Positions 41,996 to 50,589 of a DNA stretch of 64,000 nt are shown one piece after another (within the stretch, counting starts at the first letter, position 1; each line of letters starts with the position of its first letter). Below the pieces are notes generated by a model, which worked only from the letters and a program-made list of their open reading frames with translations, was not told the DNA's origin and searched no databases. Position numbers and translations under genes: made by a program. The DNA comes from Candidatus Leptovillus gracilis. Its GTDB lineage: Bacteria > Chloroflexota > Anaerolineae > Promineifilales > Promineifilaceae. The stretch lies in assembly GCA_016716065.1 (NCBI GenBank), contig JADJXA010000027.1, forward strand, positions 99,555-163,554, in the 5' to 3' direction.

Positions 41996-42406
41996 TCAGG
42001 CTTCGACAGTGCGCCATTTCCAGGCAATCCAAATGATGAGCAGCAGGCAGAGGGTCTCGACCGTGGCGATGAAAATGTAGTGGGGATATGACGCTGCGCC
42101 GCCCCAGATATAGGCAATGGTGACGAGGCTCACAACGATATTGGCCCAGCGATTGATTCCGTACTTCAACACGCGGGATAGGATGATCATGGCAATGCCG
42201 AGTTGCCCCATGATCGCGCCGATCAACATCAATTGGGGAATGGATGCGCCAGTGCTGACTGAGGTTCTCGCCACTTCTTCTGCCACGCCGGGGATGTTCA
42301 GTGAAAGGATGTCCGCTTTCAACATGTTGATCATGACAACGACCCACAGGGTCGAGAGCAGAACTTTTGTGTCGATCTTTTTAGTAAGATTTACGCTTGT
42401 ATTCAT
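41996..42406 (-). CDS. DUF6326-type four-helix membrane protein
   Basis: 136 residues from the ATG at 42406 (AAGGGAG from leader element E). Four membrane helices (LLSTLWVVVMINMLKADIL; PQLMLIGAIMGQLGIAMIIL; WANIVVSLVTIAYIWGGA; FIATVETLCLLLIIWIAWKW). Matches what I know of the DUF6326 family; function unknown. The longer open frame to 42511 is the leader peptide of element E read in phase, not an N-terminal extension. Confidence 0.75.
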   Translation of the reverse strand: MNTSVNLTKKIDTKVLLSTLWVVVMINMLKADILSLNIPGVAEEVARTSVSTGASIPQLMLIGAIMGQLGIAMIILSRVLKYGINRWANIVVSLVTIAYIWGGAASYPHYIFIATVETLCLLLIIWIAWKWRTVEA

Positions 42407-42409
42407 TTT

Positions 42410-42520
42410 TCTCCCTTGAAAATGGGAGCGCGGACGTCCCGTCCGCCCTGGCAGGCGAGACGCCTGCGCTCCCACGGTTTTCATTCGTGGTGGTGGGTGC
42501 AGCCCACGCATGATGTCTCC
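42410..42520 (-). repeat. Portable leader element, copy E (before the DUF6326 gene)
   Basis: Minus strand: GGAGACATCATGCGTGGGC, CCACCACCACGAATG, GGGAGC outer stem, hairpins GCAGGCG-TCT-CGCCTGC and GCGGACG-GGA-CGTCCGC, CATTTTCAAGGGAGAAAAATG. The last ATG is the gene start. The upstream ATG opens a 35-codon frame that runs in phase into the gene, so a fusion product is possible. Confidence 0.92.
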
Positions 42521-42532
42521 ATTTTTTGAATG

Positions 42533-42772
42533 TTAGTGATGCGTTTCAGTGAATTTGACTTGAATAACCGAGACCAGGGGCATTCCCAGATCACGCACTT
42601 TTTTTAGCAAACCATGCAAAGCCGCCTGATCAACCACTGGACCGGTTAGAATCGTGTCGCCATTCTCTTCCAGCGTGATGGTCAGACCGTCGAACCAGTC
42701 CATCCATTGCGGCAGCAGGTGGCCTTCGACCCGGATTTGGTAGCCAGTGGGGTGTGTTTCCGTTGGTTTCAT
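42533..42772 (-). CDS. Small protein of a 'GYQIRV' family, unknown function
   Basis: 79 residues: TGYQIRVEGHLLPQWMDWFD then LTITLEENGDTILTGPVVDQ and HGLLKKVRDLGMPLVSV. Compact alpha/beta protein; similar small proteins are common beside LuxR/MalT-type regulators and oxidoreductases in Chloroflexota (from memory). It lies between the MalT-like regulator and the DUF6326/MDR pair. Confidence 0.7.
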   Translation of the reverse strand: MKPTETHPTGYQIRVEGHLLPQWMDWFDGLTITLEENGDTILTGPVVDQAALHGLLKKVRDLGMPLVSVIQVKFTETHH

Positions 42773-42846
42773 GAACGCAAATATACCGGCAAGGTGGTAT
42801 TGTCCGGTAGCAACTTAAGTATTGTTTTGGAGTATTGTTTGGGGAA

Positions 42847-45519
42847 TTACAGCAGACCCAACTCGCGGGCGCGAGCAGCGGCCTCGGTGCGGTTCTGTAC
42901 CTGGAATTTGTCAAAAATCCGCAGGTTGTGTCCCTTGACCGTGCTGAGCGCCAGGTATAACCGCTGGCTGATTTCGGTATTGGAAAGTCCCTGGGCGACG
43001 AGGCGCAGGATTTCGAGTTCGCGGGGGGTCAGGGCATCAGGCAGCAGAGATGGGGGAGTAGTGGTTTGGGAATCCGCCGGCGAGCCAAACGCTGCCAGGA
43101 GTTTGTCGGCGTAGGCGAGCAGCGGATGGGGCTGTCTGTCAATCGTCAAGCGAAAATCCGAAATCAGCAATCGCATGGCTTCGCCTTCGTCCACAAACGT
43201 TCGCCGATAACCTTCTGGTTTCGCCAGGGTCAAGGCGCGTTCGAGCGCGGCGAGAGCCTGCAGGGCGTGACCCTGCGCCTGATGGGCCAGCGCCTCGGTA
43301 AGCAGGATTTCCAGCACGCTGCCCAGCCGCTTTTGCGCTTCCGCCAGGATTCGCAGGCGTTCCAGCAGGTCGTCCACCGCGGCAAAAGAACCTTCCGCCA
43401 GCCGCACCCGCGCCAGGGTGAGCAGGTCAAACTCTGCGAGGTAACTGACCTCGTCGGTGGTCGAATTTCCTCGCTCCTGTGCCCACTCCTGCGCTTTGTC
43501 CAGCCGCCCCTGTTTGAGATAGATTCGCGCTTTGAGAGCTTCGACCGGCCGGGTGATGGGAACCGGATTTTTGACGTAGTTCCGTTTGGCTTCGTCGAGT
43601 AGTTCGAGCGCTGCGCCCCATTCCCCGGCTGATTCTTTGAACCGGGCCTGGGCCAGTTTCCAGCGATGGAGCCAGTCCACCAGGGTGGTGTGCTTGCCGA
43701 GGTCGGCGGCGGTTTGCAAATGCACGGCCGTGGATTCGGAATCGCCCAACTCGTGATAAATCAGCGCCAGTCCCAGGTGATGATGAGCGGTAATCTGCTG
43801 CGCTTCCGCGCCATGTTCGGCGGCAAGTTGTAAAGCCTGCTGGTAGGCGCGAATGGCTTCGTGCAGACGTCCCAACGCAACCAGCAAGTCAGCTTCGGCA
43901 AAGGCGCTGGCAATCACAAAGACCGGGTTGCCCACTTTGTGCATATCCGCCATCCAGGCGCGGATGGCATAGAGGGAGGAATCCAAGTCGCCGCTTGCCC
44001 AGTGGGTGAATTCCAATGTGATCACGGCTTGGGCGCGGTGATAAATGTTGTCCTCGGGAATGAGTTGCAGCGCCCGTTCAGCGTATTTGACGGTATCGGT
44101 CAAATTTCCCTGTACCTGGGCGTTGTAAGCGCGGGTCAAGGCAATGTTCCCCGGCAGGCTGGCGAACCCGGACTGGTTGGGCGCTTCGGCCAGGGCGCGC
44201 TCGGCATTTTGCAGGTGAATTTCGCTCGTTTTGGGATCCCCGGCGTCTGAATACGCCCGGCCGGCCTGGAAGCACAACTCTGGCCTTGAGCGGACGACCA
44301 CTTCGGGCAATTGGTTCACCCAGACGAGCCAGGCAGCAGATTGGAAAGACTCTTCCGCGCCCGGCCAGGCGACTTCGGCCAGGCGCGCTGCCCGCTCGAA
44401 ATCTGCGGCGGACAAGGCGTGATGAAATGCTTCGAATAGGTCGCCGTTGGTTTCGTGCCACTGACTGGCGCGGCGGTGATACTCGGAGAGCGCCGGGGGA
44501 GCGCCGAGACGCTGGCGCAATAAATCGCCGAACAAGTGGTGATAGCGATACCAACGCCGTTCGTTATCCAAAGGGACAATGAACAGGTTCGCCCGTTCGA
44601 GATATTCCAGGGTCTCTTGCCCGGCTGCAGGAGAGTCGAGCAGAACAGCATCACAAAGGAGACCGCACATGCTGTCGAGGATGGAAGTGCGCAACAAAAA
44701 ATTCTGAATACTTTCGGGCTGCTGCTGCAAAACTTCTTCGACCAGATAGTCGAGTACGAAGTGGTGGCTGCCAGTGAAAGATTTGATGAACCTGGCGGTA
44801 TCTGAGCGCCCCTGCATGGAGAGGGCGGCTAATTGCAGGCCGGCGATCCAACCTTCGGTGCGGGTTTCCAGGGCGGCGATGTCTTCCGCGGAGAGGTTTA
44901 GGCCCATCATCTGGTTGAGAAATTCAGCGGCCTCGGCGGGGGTGAAACGCAAGTCGGCGGCGCGTAACTCAGTCAGTTGGCCGCGGGCGCGCAGCCGGGA
45001 CAGGGGCAGAGGTGGGTCTTCGCGGGTGGCGATGACCAGGTGCATCTGCGGCGGTTGGTGTTCAATGAGAAAGGTCAGGGCATGGTCAACCATTCTGGAG
45101 TCAATGACGTGGTAGTCATCAAGGATGAGGATGAAATTGTCCGAGATGGCGGTAATTTCATTGAGCAAGGCTATCAGAATCGTTTCGGTTGGCGGTGGTT
45201 GTGGCGATTGGAGTGCCGCCAACACGCTGGCGCCAATCTTTGGCGCAATTGTCTGTAATGCCGCAACGAGGTAGGCCAGAAAGCGTGTGGGATCGCTGTC
45301 GGCTGCATCAAATGACAGCCAGGCGACTGGCCTCCCACAACGGGCAAGCCATTCGCCGACCAGGGTGGTCTTGCCAAAACCGGCGGAGGCAGAGATGAGC
45401 GTCAGTTTGCCACCTATCGCCAAACCCGCGTTCAGCCGATTGCTCAGGCGCGGGCGCGGGACAACACCGGGCCGGGGTGGGGGGATATACAGTTTGGTGG
45501 CTAAAATCGGAGTGGACAT
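42847..45519 (-). CDS. LuxR-family regulator of MalT type (large ATP-binding regulator)
   Basis: 890 residues. An N-terminal STAND-type NTPase (about 1-350) has ISASAGFGKTTLVGEW (Walker A) and FILILDDYHVID (Walker B). A long TPR-like helical superdomain follows (about 380-800; DALGRLHEAIRAYQQALQLA-type repeats). The C-terminal LuxR helix-turn-helix is LTPRELEILRLVAQGLSNTE, ISQRLYLALSTVKGHNL. Proteins of this design are signal-responsive transcription activators; the inducer is unknown. Likely controls the small protein, DUF6326 and MDR genes downstream. Only one ACGGCCGT occurs in these 2.7 kb, far below the surrounding density, so the cluster may be a fairly recent arrival. Confidence 0.9.
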   Translation of the reverse strand: MSTPILATKLYIPPPRPGVVPRPRLSNRLNAGLAIGGKLTLISASAGFGKTTLVGEWLARCGRPVAWLSFDAADSDPTRFLAYLVAALQTIAPKIGASVLAALQSPQPPPTETILIALLNEITAISDNFILILDDYHVIDSRMVDHALTFLIEHQPPQMHLVIATREDPPLPLSRLRARGQLTELRAADLRFTPAEAAEFLNQMMGLNLSAEDIAALETRTEGWIAGLQLAALSMQGRSDTARFIKSFTGSHHFVLDYLVEEVLQQQPESIQNFLLRTSILDSMCGLLCDAVLLDSPAAGQETLEYLERANLFIVPLDNERRWYRYHHLFGDLLRQRLGAPPALSEYHRRASQWHETNGDLFEAFHHALSAADFERAARLAEVAWPGAEESFQSAAWLVWVNQLPEVVVRSRPELCFQAGRAYSDAGDPKTSEIHLQNAERALAEAPNQSGFASLPGNIALTRAYNAQVQGNLTDTVKYAERALQLIPEDNIYHRAQAVITLEFTHWASGDLDSSLYAIRAWMADMHKVGNPVFVIASAFAEADLLVALGRLHEAIRAYQQALQLAAEHGAEAQQITAHHHLGLALIYHELGDSESTAVHLQTAADLGKHTTLVDWLHRWKLAQARFKESAGEWGAALELLDEAKRNYVKNPVPITRPVEALKARIYLKQGRLDKAQEWAQERGNSTTDEVSYLAEFDLLTLARVRLAEGSFAAVDDLLERLRILAEAQKRLGSVLEILLTEALAHQAQGHALQALAALERALTLAKPEGYRRTFVDEGEAMRLLISDFRLTIDRQPHPLLAYADKLLAAFGSPADSQTTTPPSLLPDALTPRELEILRLVAQGLSNTEISQRLYLALSTVKGHNLRIFDKFQVQNRTEAAARARELGLL

Positions 45520-46051
45520 AGGTTACTTAAGCAGCACATTCCCAAAAATTAAAGGGCGGCCAAACCAGACGAAGTAAAGCTCCACGCGGCGCGGAGGTTG
45601 CGGAGTTGTCGCATAATCCTGAGCTGAACGAAGCCGCACTCGGCCGGAACCTTTCTATTTGGAATTGAAGTCCGGGGACACCCGATAACGGCTACCTTTC
45701 ACCCCCATGACAAAGGTCATTGTAGCAGGTCGAACTAGAAAAGAGCAAAAATCACCGCCAAAACGGCATTCCCCCCACCACCCCCCCCAAAAAAACCGCC
45801 TCAAACCCCCGGTGGTGATCTTTCGTACAACACCCAAAAGGTAGCCTATCGGCCACTGTCAGCCCGGCCATCGCCTCCTAAAATCGCCGGGTATAAAGAT
45901 GATTGGACTGACGGTATTCAGACACCCGGCCACATCAAACAGGTCATATTAGGGGCGTTAGATTCTGTTAGTTGGAGGTAAAAAACTGGCCTGCTTTCGG
46001 GACATGCCGAAAGTATACCTGGCTGTGTTGCAAGCGTCAGATTCGGGGGCG
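45520..46051. other. Intergenic region with an inverted-repeat element
   Basis: No gene seen. Arms CCCGATAACGGCTACCTTTC (45681-45700) and AAAAGGTAGCCTATCGG (45834-45850) are inverse copies. Inside them CACCGCC and GGTGGTGAT also pair, around the C-rich tract CCACCACCCCCCCC followed by seven A. This looks like another small non-autonomous element of ~170 bp. The left part should contain the promoter of the MalT-like gene. Confidence 0.45.
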
Positions 46052-47308
46052 TCAGGAGACAAAACCGTGGTGGGTTGGCTGGTAATGCGGGAACACTTGG
46101 TCCACGGCCGTATTGCCCAACCGTATCTGTATGACCTCCGCCAACACATCCCGATAATCTGTCGTTACCATCAGGTCGCCCGGCCCGAACAACGAACCCC
46201 CTTCCAGGCCTGGCCAGTCACCCAATACCTGCCCGCCGGCCACATGCCCACCCAGCAGCATCATCATCCCCCCGTGTCCATGGTCGGTGCCCAGGCTGGC
46301 ATTTTCAAATACCCTTCGCCCGAATTCCGACATCACCACCACGCTGATGTGCCCCATGTAATCCAGCAAATCGGCGTGAAAAGCGGCTAATCCCTGCCCC
46401 AGATCGGCCAGCAAACCGGCCATCAGCCCGTTGCTGCCGCCCTGCCCAAAATGCGTATCCCAACCGCCCAGGTCCACGGCAGCCACCTCTAGCCCCGCGT
46501 CTGCCTTAATCAGCATGGCAATCTGACGCAGGCTGTAGCCAAAATCGCTTTCCGGGTAGAGTCCACCACCTTGAGGCAGATACCTGGCCGGGTCTAGTTT
46601 TTCCAGCGTGTTGATAGCCGCCAGCGTCTCGCGCCCCATCACGCCCAGTTCGTCTTTTTGCCAGTACAGGTCGCGCAGCACGGCCGTCATCTGCCGCGCC
46701 CGCTGTGCATCCCCGCTCAGGTGAAACGCAACAATTGAATGCATGGCTGTCGCCGGAACAGCGCCGTAGAGGCTGCGCGGCAGCGTTTCTCCCAGGCCGA
46801 TAGCGCGTATGGGGCTGTTGTTGCCGGTGTTGTGGCTGGCCAAATGGCGGTTGATCCACCCAGAGGCGGGACCACGTTCATCGGCCACGCCCCGTTCCAT
46901 CAGCGCCATAGCTTTGAAATGGCTGCGCGACTCGTCCGGCGCGCCGCAGGCGTGGACGATGGCCAAATGGCCCGTTTGCCAGGCGTTCAGCAACGGCCGT
47001 AACGCCGGATGCAGGCCAAAAAAGCCATCCAGGTCAATGACCCGTTCGCGGCTGTTCACACTGCTGTGGTCGGGGCGGGCAATCGCCAGTGTGGGGCGGG
47101 CACGGTAGTAGGCCTCCTCACCGTGTGGCGCCACCATATTGAGCGCGTCGGCCGCGCCGCGCAAAAACAGCACCAACAGCACGTCGCCGCGGGCGTTGGT
47201 TTGGGGCGGCGCAAAGGCTAAACGGGGCATCCAGGCCGGCCACACGGCCGTTACCCCTGTCGCCATTCCTGCCAAAAAATCACGTCGTGTCAGGTGTGAA
47301 ACAGTCAT
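46052..47308 (-). CDS. DUF1501 family protein (Tat-exported)
   Basis: 418 residues. Twin-arginine signal (TRRDFLAG) then the DUF1501 domain: VLLVLFLRGAADALNMVAPH, GLHPALRPLLNAWQTGHLAI, LGGWDTHFGQGG, SEFGRRVFENASLGTDHGHG. Members belong to the alkaline-phosphatase-like superfamily in structure, though function is unproven. It is almost always encoded beside DUF1800, as here (21 bp apart), and the pair is exported folded. Lies at the end of the sigma-factor operon starting at 51133. Confidence 0.9.
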   Translation of the reverse strand: MTVSHLTRRDFLAGMATGVTAVWPAWMPRLAFAPPQTNARGDVLLVLFLRGAADALNMVAPHGEEAYYRARPTLAIARPDHSSVNSRERVIDLDGFFGLHPALRPLLNAWQTGHLAIVHACGAPDESRSHFKAMALMERGVADERGPASGWINRHLASHNTGNNSPIRAIGLGETLPRSLYGAVPATAMHSIVAFHLSGDAQRARQMTAVLRDLYWQKDELGVMGRETLAAINTLEKLDPARYLPQGGGLYPESDFGYSLRQIAMLIKADAGLEVAAVDLGGWDTHFGQGGSNGLMAGLLADLGQGLAAFHADLLDYMGHISVVVMSEFGRRVFENASLGTDHGHGGMMMLLGGHVAGGQVLGDWPGLEGGSLFGPGDLMVTTDYRDVLAEVIQIRLGNTAVDQVFPHYQPTHHGFVS

Positions 47309-47329
47309 GAGTTGTCCTTTAGTTCCCTC

Positions 47330-48817
47330 TCATCGCCACTGAAAGGCGGGCGAAGCCAACAGCCCAGCCAGAAAAACAGGTGCGGCCTGAGCCAAATCTG
47401 CCGCTTGCGTCGGAGTCAGCGCCGCCAATAACGCTTGGCTGTCGGCCGGGGTCAATGCGCCGCCCAACAGCAGGCGGCTCAACTGCGCCAACAACGCCGC
47501 CGGCTGCTCCAATTCGGCCAGCAGCGACGGGGCAAACTGCCACCGGGTTCCGCGATAGCCGTTGTCAGCCAAACGGGTAGCAAAGCGCCAGCGCGGCAGC
47601 AGATTGCGCAGCCAGGCAGCGGCTATGTCGGGCGGGCCATCCGGGGTAGGCCACGCATAATCGGCCTGTCCCATGGCCGCCAGTTCTGTTTGCAGCGGTT
47701 CACCGCCATCCGTTTCCAGCGGCAGTTGGCGCAGGGCGCTGCTGACGAAATCTACCGGTCGCTTAAATTTGGGCGGCGGGGGACCGGGCCAAACGGCCAG
47801 GCCATCCAACAGCACTACCCGCAGCATGGCGCGAATATCGCCGCCGGTGCGGCTGAAGGCCACGGCCGTTTTCTCTACCAGTTCCGGCGCATCCCGCTCC
47901 GGCGCGTCACTGATAAAGCGGCGCACCAGCTTTGTGGCCAGGTAACGGCCGGTTTGGGGATGGGTCGCCAGGGTTTGCAGCGCTGCTGTGCCAGACGCCT
48001 GGCCGGGCGCGGCCACCGTCTGCCCCAACCACTGCCTGGCGGTCGGATCATGCTGAGTCTCGTCGAAGGTAAACTCGCCCCACCAGCCGTGCGTCTTCAT
48101 TGACCAGCCGGTCAACATTCGCGCCAGTTCCAGCACATCTTGCTGGCTGTAGCCACCGTCCACCCCCAGGGTATGCAGTTCCATCACCTCGCGGGCGTAA
48201 TTTTCATTGGGCCACGCTTTGACGTTGGCCTGGTTGTCCAGGTAGGTGAGCATGGCCGGGGAGGTGGCTGAAGCGTGCAGCAGGTCGGCGAAATTGCCCA
48301 GGGCATGGGGGCGGATAACCTGCCGGTCATCTACCGGCTTCAGCGCCCACACTTCCCCTTTGGTGATGGCGATGTTGAAGTGGTCGGTCCAGAAATGGAC
48401 CATCATTTCGTGAAGCTGGCGATGGCTGTAGATACGACGTAGAAAGGTGGCCTGCTGAAACGGCCGCTGCACCTCTTCCGGGTCCCACAGCCGCAGGTAA
48501 TCGGCGTCCTGGGCGATGAGGTCGTAGGGTCGCAGCCGTATTTCCACGGCGCGGTCATCTATTGCCTCGTAAGCCAACTGCTCTTCCAGCCAACCGGCAA
48601 ACCCCATCTCGGCAACGGCCGTGCGTTCTGCCAGAGTAGGGCCAAAGGTCACACGCCGCAGTAGCGGATAGGCTGGTTCGTGGGTCCAATCGGGCCACTG
48701 CGCCAGCGTAATCGGCCCACCAGCCAACCGGGTGTAAATAGGCGCGCAGCCGCTGAGGGCCGCGCCACCTGCGGCCAGTCCAGCCATTTGCAGGAATTGG
48801 CGCCGGTTAAGCGGCAT
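47330..48817 (-). CDS. DUF1800 family protein (Tat-exported)
   Basis: 495 residues. Tat-like signal with a possible lipobox (NRRQFLQMAGLAAGGAALSGC), then DUF1800: LLRRVTFGPTLAERTAVAEMG, MMVHFWTDHFNI, NENYAREVMELHTLGVDGGYSQ, DVLELARMLTGW, KLVRRFISDAP. Partner of DUF1501; function unknown, with suggestions of cell-surface roles. Its start overlaps the end of the membrane-protein gene upstream by 11 bp, so the operon is tightly coupled. Confidence 0.9.
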   Translation of the reverse strand: MPLNRRQFLQMAGLAAGGAALSGCAPIYTRLAGGPITLAQWPDWTHEPAYPLLRRVTFGPTLAERTAVAEMGFAGWLEEQLAYEAIDDRAVEIRLRPYDLIAQDADYLRLWDPEEVQRPFQQATFLRRIYSHRQLHEMMVHFWTDHFNIAITKGEVWALKPVDDRQVIRPHALGNFADLLHASATSPAMLTYLDNQANVKAWPNENYAREVMELHTLGVDGGYSQQDVLELARMLTGWSMKTHGWWGEFTFDETQHDPTARQWLGQTVAAPGQASGTAALQTLATHPQTGRYLATKLVRRFISDAPERDAPELVEKTAVAFSRTGGDIRAMLRVVLLDGLAVWPGPPPPKFKRPVDFVSSALRQLPLETDGGEPLQTELAAMGQADYAWPTPDGPPDIAAAWLRNLLPRWRFATRLADNGYRGTRWQFAPSLLAELEQPAALLAQLSRLLLGGALTPADSQALLAALTPTQAADLAQAAPVFLAGLLASPAFQWR

Positions 48818-49334
48818 CGCCGGCCCCCGTTGGCTGCACGACGATACGCGCTTCAGCGGCCGGGCGCGATATGAGGGCGTGCACGGCCGCCCCCAGGCTG
48901 AGGACCAGACAAAGGGGGATGAACAGAAACCAGCCGATGATGGGAAAAGCGGCAGCCAATTCCAGGGCCACCACGGCGCGCAAGAAGCCGCCCGCCGCCG
49001 ACAGCCCGGGGTTGGAACGCTGCCGCAGTTGTTGGGCCATCCAGTGCGTCAGCCCGGCTGCGCCCACGGCAGCAACAGCCAGGCTGAAAATGACAAGGGC
49101 GACGGCCGTAAAGTTGCCGCCCGGCAGCGGCAGGTTGACCAGCACCAAAACCGCAGCAGTCAGGAGGAACACCAACAGCAGCCCCCAAAAGAAGGTCCGG
49201 CCGGGGGTGTGGGTCAGCTGCGTTTCAGCGCGGCTGACAGGGCCGGGGAAGAGCAGCCACCAGGTGAAGATAAGGCCGGGGAAAGCAATCCCCAACGCAA
49301 GTAAGGTACCAAAAACGGCATAAACGTCAGACAT
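48807..49334 (-). CDS. Membrane protein, paralogue 1 of the sigma operon
   Basis: 175 residues, four membrane helices (FGTLLALGIAFPGLIFTWWLL; GLLLVFLLTAAVLVLVN; VALVIFSLAVAAVGAAGLT; FPIIGWFLFIPLCLVLSLGAAV). Between helices 1 and 2 stands the motif TPGRTFFWGL, which recurs as SPGRSFIVGL in the protein encoded next upstream, so the two are paralogues. No known family. Possibly a membrane accessory of the DUF1800/DUF1501 pair. Confidence 0.7.
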   Translation of the reverse strand: MSDVYAVFGTLLALGIAFPGLIFTWWLLFPGPVSRAETQLTHTPGRTFFWGLLLVFLLTAAVLVLVNLPLPGGNFTAVALVIFSLAVAAVGAAGLTHWMAQQLRQRSNPGLSAAGGFLRAVVALELAAAFPIIGWFLFIPLCLVLSLGAAVHALISRPAAEARIVVQPTGAGDAA

Positions 49335-49452
49335 GGTATGACCTCCGCAAAAAGATTGTCTGTTGGTTGGTTAGCCAACCACGGGATGAACTGCTTTTAC
49401 AGAGGGATACCAGGGACGGGCAGGAAAAGTTGCAGCAGTTTCGCCGGGTCTA

Positions 49453-49968
49453 TCAGGTGGGGCTGTTGGCCTCGTCTGCGGGCAGCATACGTCCTTGTTG
49501 TACCCGGCCGATGGCCACCATCACGCACGCGCCCAGAGCGGCGGTGAAAAACAGGGGTAGCAGCAGAAACCAACCCACAAAGGGGGCCAGCAGCGCCAAC
49601 AGCAACAACAAGGCGGCGTAAGCGTGGCGGGTAACCGGCGGCTTGTCGGGCCAGAGACGCTGCCCCAGCAGCAGCGCCAGACCGGCCAGCCCCAACAGCC
49701 CGGCGGCTGCCAGCACCCCAAGAAATATAAGGGCAGGCAGGGCAAAAAATTGGGCTGCGTTTTCCGCCAGGGCCAACAGGGTCAGAGTGATGACGCTGAG
49801 AAAAAAAAGGTTGACCAGGCCAACGATGAATGAGCGACCGGGCGACTGTTCTAAGGCAACGTGTGTTTGTGCGGCGAAGCGGGGAAAGAGGCCAATGAGG
49901 GTGACGAGAACGGCCGTGCCCGTGACCAATACCAGGAGGGCTGCGAAAAATAGTCGAAATAGTTCCAT
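49453..49968 (-). CDS. Membrane protein, paralogue 2 of the sigma operon
   Basis: 171 residues, four membrane helices. Shares with its neighbour the layout LFP..(V/F)..Q(T).(L/V)...PGR(T/S)F..GL and FVGWFLLLPLFFTAALGACV at the end. The 118-bp gap to the next gene holds no recognisable feature. Located 6 bp after the anti-sigma gene. Confidence 0.7.
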   Translation of the reverse strand: MELFRLFFAALLVLVTGTAVLVTLIGLFPRFAAQTHVALEQSPGRSFIVGLVNLFFLSVITLTLLALAENAAQFFALPALIFLGVLAAAGLLGLAGLALLLGQRLWPDKPPVTRHAYAALLLLLALLAPFVGWFLLLPLFFTAALGACVMVAIGRVQQGRMLPADEANSPT

Positions 49969-49974
49969 AGCTTT

Positions 49975-50589
49975 TTAACCTTTTTTGTAACCGTTGACCG
50001 GCGCTGAATGCCAGATGGCGCGCACGCTGACAAACCAAAGAATGGCCGCCACCAGCGCCAGCGGCAGCAGCCAGGAAAGAGACAACCACGCCTGATCCAG
50101 CCCTTGCCAGGCGGTTGCCCAGCGCGCCGACCATAATTCAGGCGTCCAGGCGGTGGCAGCCCATGTCGGCCATCTCTGGCTGAACGCCATCCAGGTGGTG
50201 GATGGGGCGCTTAGCCAGCCGGGCAGGGCAGGGCGCAGGGCCGACCAGGTAGCCAATAGGGGCCAGGCCAACAGCATGACCAGCAGAGCGACGACCGCTT
50301 GCCCGGCCACCAGTGAACGCCAGGCGCGGGCCGGCAGAGAGACGGGGGCATCCAACCGGGCCAGCACTCCGGCGGTCAGGTCGTGGCTGAGTCGTGGTTC
50401 GGGCAAGGCGCTTAGTTCAGCGTCCAGGGTACGCCAGCGGAACAGAACAGCCGCCAACGCCGGTTCTTGCGTCAGCCGGGCCGTTAAGGCGGCGTGCTGG
50501 TCAGGAGGCAGATCGCCATCCAGGTAAGCGAGCAGCAGCAGTTCATCGGCGGGGGTCACTGTTTTTTCATCCATATCATCCATCTTCAT
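49975..50589 (-). CDS. Putative anti-sigma factor
   Basis: 204 residues. The N-terminal ~70 residues (ELLLLAYLDGDLPPDQHAAL, TARLTQEPALA) form the helical anti-sigma-type domain without the zinc-binding HxxxCxxC. Two membrane segments follow (AVVALLVMLLAWPLLATW; SWLLPLALVAAILWFVSV). It overlaps the sigma gene by 14 bp, the usual arrangement for a membrane anti-sigma factor that sequesters its sigma until a signal arrives. Confidence 0.75.
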   Translation of the reverse strand: MKMDDMDEKTVTPADELLLLAYLDGDLPPDQHAALTARLTQEPALAAVLFRWRTLDAELSALPEPRLSHDLTAGVLARLDAPVSLPARAWRSLVAGQAVVALLVMLLAWPLLATWSALRPALPGWLSAPSTTWMAFSQRWPTWAATAWTPELWSARWATAWQGLDQAWLSLSWLLPLALVAAILWFVSVRAIWHSAPVNGYKKG

